Below are positions 13,170 to 13,259 of a stretch of 13,259 nt of DNA, one piece after another. How positions within the stretch are numbered: position 1 is the stretch's first letter; each line of letters begins with the position of its first letter. The stretch comes from Calditrichaceae bacterium (GTDB lineage: Bacteria > Calditrichota > Calditrichia > Calditrichales > Calditrichaceae), in NCBI GenBank assembly GCA_030622395.1, contig JAUXGF010000013.1, forward strand, positions 1 through 13,259, written 5' to 3'. The position numbers were made by a program, and so were the translations under genes. The notes under the pieces were generated by a model. The model saw only the letters and a program-made list of their open reading frames with translations. It was not told the origin of the DNA and made no database searches.

Positions 13170-13259
13170 TAATGGCACTAACATAAGGTTATATTTATTT
13201 ATATTTTCTATATTTGCCAACTTTTGTCTTACGTGGGTACTTCCTGCCAGGCGGGCGTA

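Noticed and set aside
13170..13259. Start of another gene at the right edge
   Set aside because: No ribosome site with a start codon and open frame is visible; only AT-rich DNA and a CCTGCC-AGGCGGG repeat fragment.

Overview
The window looks like chromosome from an AT-rich, Gram-negative-type bacterium, probably an environmental or metagenome-derived lineage. Evidence for two membranes is indirect: a predicted secreted coiled-coil protein that ends in an aromatic-terminated, strand-like tail. The style of the intergenic DNA (short-period arrays, small palindromic elements with a TCCCGATTAATCGGGA core) reminds me of the FCB superphylum (Bacteroidota, Ignavibacteria, Calditrichota, KSB1 or Marinimicrobia-like bins). 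That placement is an impression from style and gene content, not a phylogenetic result. I see no rRNA, tRNA, CRISPR array, integrase or transposase gene.

Layout. (1) 159-3767, plus strand: five genes forming a probable cell-envelope or lysis module. They are a signal-less Amidase_3 endolysin-like enzyme, a three-TM protein fused to a T7-lysozyme/PGRP-type amidase, a stand-alone paralogue of that three-TM domain, a two-TM coiled-coil protein, and a secreted coiled-coil protein. The first four are tightly packed with strong Shine-Dalgarno sites; the fifth has its own leader. (2) 3977-9628, minus strand: four housekeeping genes transcribed leftward in the order metG, tatD, ksgA, mgtE. metG, tatD and ksgA are neighbours in many bacteria; mgtE overlaps ksgA by 8 bases. 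(3) 9843-13072, plus strand: a membrane-anchored alpha/beta hydrolase, fabH and lipA. fabH and lipA are functionally linked, because fatty-acid synthesis supplies octanoyl-ACP for lipoate formation.

Intergenic DNA is unusually structured. Three copies of a small inverted-repeat element (two of about 150-160 bp and one collapsed to 29 bp) share a GTGYCTGAAYG terminal repeat, and each is flanked by a 6-bp direct repeat of the form TANNTA. They behave like a non-autonomous, MITE-like family. Separately, a leader motif (TAAACWTTTCC, a gap, then CGKGACTATACAAT) precedes the first and last genes of the lysis-like module. It also precedes ksgA, where one of the MITE-like elements has landed between the motif and the start codon. 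Several gaps hold arrays with a strict 7- or 8-nt period, including inverted octamer arrays around the hydrolase gene and a long potential cruciform between fabH and lipA.

The most interesting biology is the 159-3767 module: two unrelated peptidoglycan amidases, a duplicated membrane domain with a GxGSAPxH signature, and two coiled-coil envelope proteins. Together they have the parts expected of an endolysin, holin and envelope-bridging lysis system. They could belong to a prophage remnant, a phage-tail-like particle or a host-encoded release system; the genes left of the window would decide.
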